This document shows positions 60,983-64,000 of a DNA stretch of 64,000 nt, one piece after another. The position numbers were made by a program, and so were the translations under genes. The stretch's first letter is position 1, and each line of letters begins with the position of its first letter. The stretch comes from Saccharopolyspora gloriosae. GTDB lineage: Bacteria; Actinomycetota; Actinomycetes; Mycobacteriales; Pseudonocardiaceae. The DNA lies in contig NZ_JACHIV010000001.1 of the NCBI RefSeq assembly GCF_014203325.1, positions 2,915,501 to 2,979,500 of the forward strand, written 5' to 3'. The notes beneath the pieces are model-generated. The model was not told where the DNA came from. It ran no database searches and worked only from the letters and a program-made list of their open reading frames with translations.

Positions 60983-62602
60983 TCAGCGGCGGCGCTGCAG
61001 GGCGGCCCGGACTGGTTCCATCTCCGGGGCTTTGACCAGCAGCAGGCCGCCGAAGCTGACGGCGAGCACGACGACGCCGTCGACGACGAGCGTGAGCCAG
61101 GCACCGGCGATCACTCCGGTGGTGCCGAGCGCGGCGCTGAGGGCGGCGTCGGCGGCGACGGCGCAGCAGCATGCCACGGCGGTGACGGCGAGCGCGCGCA
61201 GGATGCTGAGCCCGGTGCGGCGGGTGCGGATGCCGCCGACCCGGGCGCTGAGCCAGAGCTGCCCGACGAGGGCGCCGACGACGAAGCTCAGCGACATGGC
61301 CAGCGCGACGCCCACCACGAGGTCCTGCGGATCGGTGGTGGCGAGGAACAGGTAGCACAGCGCTGCGCGGAAGCCGACCATGATCAGGTTGATGACGGTC
61401 GGGGTGCGGGCGTCCTTCATCGCGTAGAAGGCGCGCAGCTGCAGCATGGTGATCGCGAACGGCACGATGCCCAGCGCGCACACGCCGATGGTCGCGCCGA
61501 GCCGGTCGGCGGCGGCGATGCCGTTGTTGCCGAGCGAGAAGAACGCGATGCCGAGGGAGCCGCCCGCGACCAGCATCAGCGCGCTGATCGGCAGCAGCAG
61601 CACCGCGCTCATCCTGGTTCCCAGGGAGAGGTCGGCGACGAACTCGCGGGAGTCCGGGTCGGTCGCGGAGCGGCTGATGCGCGGCATGAGCGCCGTCAGC
61701 AGGGACACGCCGAGCACTCCGTAGGGCACTTGGGACAGCAGCCAGGCGTAGGTGAAGGTGGCGACGCTGCCTTCGGTGCCCTGCGCGCCGACCCGGGTGG
61801 TGACGATCATGCCGAGCTGGCTGATCAGGGTGTAGAGCACGACCCAGCCGGCGAGCGAGGCGAACTCGCCGAGCCGGTGGTCCCAGCCCCACCGCCAGCG
61901 GTATCGGAACCCGGTGCGGCGCAGCGCGATGGCGACCACGAGGCTCTGCGCGACGATGCCGAGCGCGGTGCCGATGCCGAGGACCAGCAGCTTCGGTTCG
62001 CCCATGCGCACCGGGTCGAGCGAGATGGTGCCGGGCAGCAGCACGAACACTCCGGCGGTGGCGAGCACGACGACGTTGTTGAGCACCGGTGCCCAGGCGG
62101 GCGGTCCGAACACGTGCCGCGCGTTGAGCACCGCTGAGAGCAGCGCGGACAGGCCGTAAAAGAGGATCGCGGGCAGCAGCAGGTAGGCGAACGCGGTGGT
62201 CAGCGCGGTGTTCGCGCGGGTGTCGGCGCCGAGGTAGAGGGCGGTGAGCAGGGGAGCGGTGGCCACGGCCAGGACGGTGGCGCCCGCCATGAGCACCCCG
62301 CCTGTGGTGATCAGCCATTGCGCGTAGGACTCGCCGTCGCGTTCCCCGCGTTGCTGCGCCCGCACGAGCAGCGGGACGGCGACGCTGGTGAGCACACCGC
62401 CGAGCAGGAGTTCGTTGACGACGGTCGGCAGGGTGTTGGCGACCGTGTAGGAGTCGTTGACCATGCCGAGTCCGAGGACGGCGACCAGCACGACCTTCGC
62501 GGCCAGGCCGGTGATGCGGCTGACGATGGTGGCGATGGCCATCGTGCCGCCCGCCCGTGCCAGCGACGGCGGCCGGCGTGCTGATTCGGCCTGTTCGACC
62601 AC
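60983..62602 (-). CDS. MurJ/MviN-like lipid flippase family protein
   Basis: 539 residues with 14 predicted helices of the MOP superfamily (ATIVSRITGLAAKVVLVAVL, VVNELLLGGVLTSVAVPLLV and SRSATDPDSREFVADLSLG). Actinobacteria usually carry a larger MurJ near the chromosome origin. This one, next to MurT/GatD, is plausibly a lipid II or related wall-precursor flippase, or a paralogue for another lipid-linked glycan. GTG 62602 start. Confidence 0.85.
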   Translation of the reverse strand: MVEQAESARRPPSLARAGGTMAIATIVSRITGLAAKVVLVAVLGLGMVNDSYTVANTLPTVVNELLLGGVLTSVAVPLLVRAQQRGERDGESYAQWLITTGGVLMAGATVLAVATAPLLTALYLGADTRANTALTTAFAYLLLPAILFYGLSALLSAVLNARHVFGPPAWAPVLNNVVVLATAGVFVLLPGTISLDPVRMGEPKLLVLGIGTALGIVAQSLVVAIALRRTGFRYRWRWGWDHRLGEFASLAGWVVLYTLISQLGMIVTTRVGAQGTEGSVATFTYAWLLSQVPYGVLGVSLLTALMPRISRSATDPDSREFVADLSLGTRMSAVLLLPISALMLVAGGSLGIAFFSLGNNGIAAADRLGATIGVCALGIVPFAITMLQLRAFYAMKDARTPTVINLIMVGFRAALCYLFLATTDPQDLVVGVALAMSLSFVVGALVGQLWLSARVGGIRTRRTGLSILRALAVTAVACCCAVAADAALSAALGTTGVIAGAWLTLVVDGVVVLAVSFGGLLLVKAPEMEPVRAALQRRR

Positions 62603-62759
62603 GGTGCCCCCAACCGTCCCCTGATCCGTGCCCTCGGCGACTGTGGCACGGATCAGGCAGGCCCGCGTCCCGGTTCACCGGGCGGGTGAGGCCGGTGGCG
62701 GTTCGTGACAGGCTGGTGGCCGTCCGCACGATCGTCGGTGCGGCGGAGAGGTGTGCGCC

Positions 62760-63236
62760 ATGATCGCCGTGGGTGGAGTGCTCGTGCTGGCGGGCTTGAT
62801 CACGCTCGTGGTCGGGGACTGGAGCGGGCAGTGGTGGTTGCTGCCCGGTGGCCTGATCGCGGCCGGGATCGGGGTGCTGGTGGCCGGGGTGGTGGCGCGG
62901 GTGCGCCGCAGGCTCGCCCCGCTGCGGGCGGCTCGCCGGGTCGCGTCGTCGGCTCCCGGCACGGGTGGGCCGGTGCAGCGGCTGCGCGCGATCCCGTCGA
63001 TGATCGCGGCGCCGTGGCGCGGTGGGGAGGCGGCGGTGCCGCGGTACCAGACGGTGCTGTGGCTGGCGGGGGTGCTGTACTTGATCTGGCCGCTCGACGT
63101 GATCCCGGACCTGTTGCCGCTGGTGGGGATCACCGATGACATCGGGGTCGGTGCCTGGCTGGTCACGAGCCTCTACGCGGAGGCGGGCAACCAGATCGCC
63201 CGGCAGCGCGCGATCGGTGCCGCGGAGCAGGACTGA
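62760..63236 (+). CDS. YkvA/DUF1232 family membrane protein
   Basis: 158 residues. Two N-terminal helices, a basic linker RVRRRLAPLRAARR, then the DUF1232 signature LIWPLDVIPDLLPLVGITDD. ATG 62760 with GGAGAGG about eight bases upstream. Function of the family is not known. Confidence 0.85.
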   Translation: MIAVGGVLVLAGLITLVVGDWSGQWWLLPGGLIAAGIGVLVAGVVARVRRRLAPLRAARRVASSAPGTGGPVQRLRAIPSMIAAPWRGGEAAVPRYQTVLWLAGVLYLIWPLDVIPDLLPLVGITDDIGVGAWLVTSLYAEAGNQIARQRAIGAAEQD

Positions 63237-63243
63237 CTCCTGG

Positions 63244-63678
63244 TCAGCGTCGGTCGCCCGCCGGGCTCGGTTCGCGGCGGGCGAAGCGGCTGAGCAGCCC
63301 GTGGTCGATCGACCAGCGCCCGCCGTTGAACCCGAGGGCGAGCGCGGCGACTCCGATGACCAGCACGAGTTCGTAGCCGTTGGGGCTGAACAGCCCGTAG
63401 GGCAGGTGCACGAACCAGGCCGCGCCGGCCATGAGCAGTGCGATGAGCACTCCGACGATCGGCAGCAGCAGGCCGAGGATGAGCAGCGCGCCGCCGACGA
63501 TCTCGACGAGCACGGTGAACCAGGCGGCGATCGCGGGCAGCGGGATGCCCAGCCGCCCGAAGGCGTCGCTGATCATCGGCATGCCGAGCCCGAGGAACTT
63601 CTGCAGGCCGTGGGCGATGAGCACGATGCCGATGGCGAGCCGGGCGATGAAGGCGAACAGGTCTCGCGCGATGTCCAT
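63244..63678 (-). CDS. DoxX family membrane protein
   Basis: 144 residues, four helices, opening FIARLAIGIVLIAHGLQKFL, then VLVEIVGGALLILGLLLP, as in DoxX proteins tied to thiol or redox balance. ATG 63676-63678 behind GGGAGAG. Convergent with the DUF1232 gene. Confidence 0.88.
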   Translation of the reverse strand: MDIARDLFAFIARLAIGIVLIAHGLQKFLGLGMPMISDAFGRLGIPLPAIAAWFTVLVEIVGGALLILGLLLPIVGVLIALLMAGAAWFVHLPYGLFSPNGYELVLVIGVAALALGFNGGRWSIDHGLLSRFARREPSPAGDRR

Positions 63679-63842
63679 GAGCTCTCCCGGATGTCGCGGC
63701 GCTGGTGCGGCGTCGGAGAGGTGTCTGGGGGTTCCAGTGTGCGGGCGGGTTCGGCGGCGGGCATTCCAGGTCGGGCCACGCCTGTGGCCCCCGGCAATGC
63801 CGGGGGCCACAGGTTCGGGAGTGCTCGGATCGTCTCGCGGGG

Positions 63843-64000
63843 TCAGCCCTTGAGCAGCGCGCGGGCCATCACCATGCGCTGGATCTGGTTGGTGCCCTCG
63901 TAGATCTGGGTGATCTTGGCGTCGCGCATCATCCGCTCGACCGGGAAGTCGCGGGTGTAGCCGGCGCCGCCGAACAGCTGCACGGCGTCGGTGGTGACCT
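63843..64000 (-). CDS. Acyl-CoA dehydrogenase, C-terminal end (truncated by the window)
   Basis: The last 52 residues read leftward to the TGA at 63843-63845: [20 protein letters not shown] and then [20 protein letters not shown], where the Glu of YEGTNQIQR is the catalytic base of medium-chain type acyl-CoA dehydrogenases. The N-terminus is beyond the right edge. Fatty acid beta-oxidation enzyme, chain length unknown. Confidence 0.88.
   Translation of the reverse strand, partial: VTTDAVQLFGGAGYTRDFPVERMMRDAKITQIYEGTNQIQRMVMARALLKG

Noticed and set aside
1-64000. CRISPR arrays, rRNA genes, insertion sequences and prophage
   Set aside because: No regularly spaced direct repeats, no rRNA motifs, and no transposase, integrase or phage structural genes were seen on either strand.

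Overview
The window is very GC-rich, densely coded DNA with frequent GTG starts and ATGA/GTGA stop-start overlaps. The content (actinobacterial DUF5313 and F420/PPOX-type proteins, MurT/GatD, DevS-like kinase, aryl-carotenoid genes, bacterial Ku) points to a filamentous actinomycete, by inference a member of the Pseudonocardiales such as Saccharopolyspora. No rRNA, insertion sequence, prophage or CRISPR array was seen.

Layout. 1-6.6 kb: 3' part of a GAF sensor histidine kinase, then a MarR regulator divergent from a UbiX/UbiD-type aromatic acid decarboxylase operon, then an MFS exporter. 7-9.9 kb: a GH78 alpha-L-rhamnosidase. 10-18 kb: a sulfur activation and sulfation block with an APS kinase carrying a degenerate ATP-sulfurylase-like N-terminus, a TauE-like transporter, CysQ, CysD, CysN and a PAPS-type sulfotransferase in one coupled run, followed by an exported arylsulfotransferase-family protein. 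18-24 kb: threonine synthase-like enzyme, an epimerase, a universal stress protein, a leaderless subtilase and small proteins. 23.8-28.1 kb: aryl-carotenoid genes (Rieske protein, CrtU-like, CrtT-like, CrtB). 28-34 kb: fasciclin lipoprotein, nucleotide-sugar epimerase, membrane molybdopterin oxidoreductase, PPOX protein. 34-38.5 kb: Hsp100 ATPase and the NHEJ pair LigD-polymerase plus Ku.

38.8-54.7 kb is a selenium block: selB and selA (coupled), a tRNA-Sec gene, selD, and a three-gene formate dehydrogenase operon. The catalytic subunit has an in-frame UGA at 50113-50115 followed at once by a SECIS-like hairpin, so one selenoprotein and all four dedicated Sec genes lie within about 16 kb. Between them sit TetR and AraC regulated accessory genes. 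The AraC gene appears frameshifted. 55-64 kb: an ABC/FtsX pair, two tiny membrane proteins, the MurT/GatD peptidoglycan amidation pair convergent with a MurJ-like flippase, and a truncated acyl-CoA dehydrogenase at the window end.

A family of structured intergenic repeats (six copies, all between 1.8 and 30.4 kb, all in the same orientation) is not explained by any gene. Two of its copies show a compensatory base-pair change.
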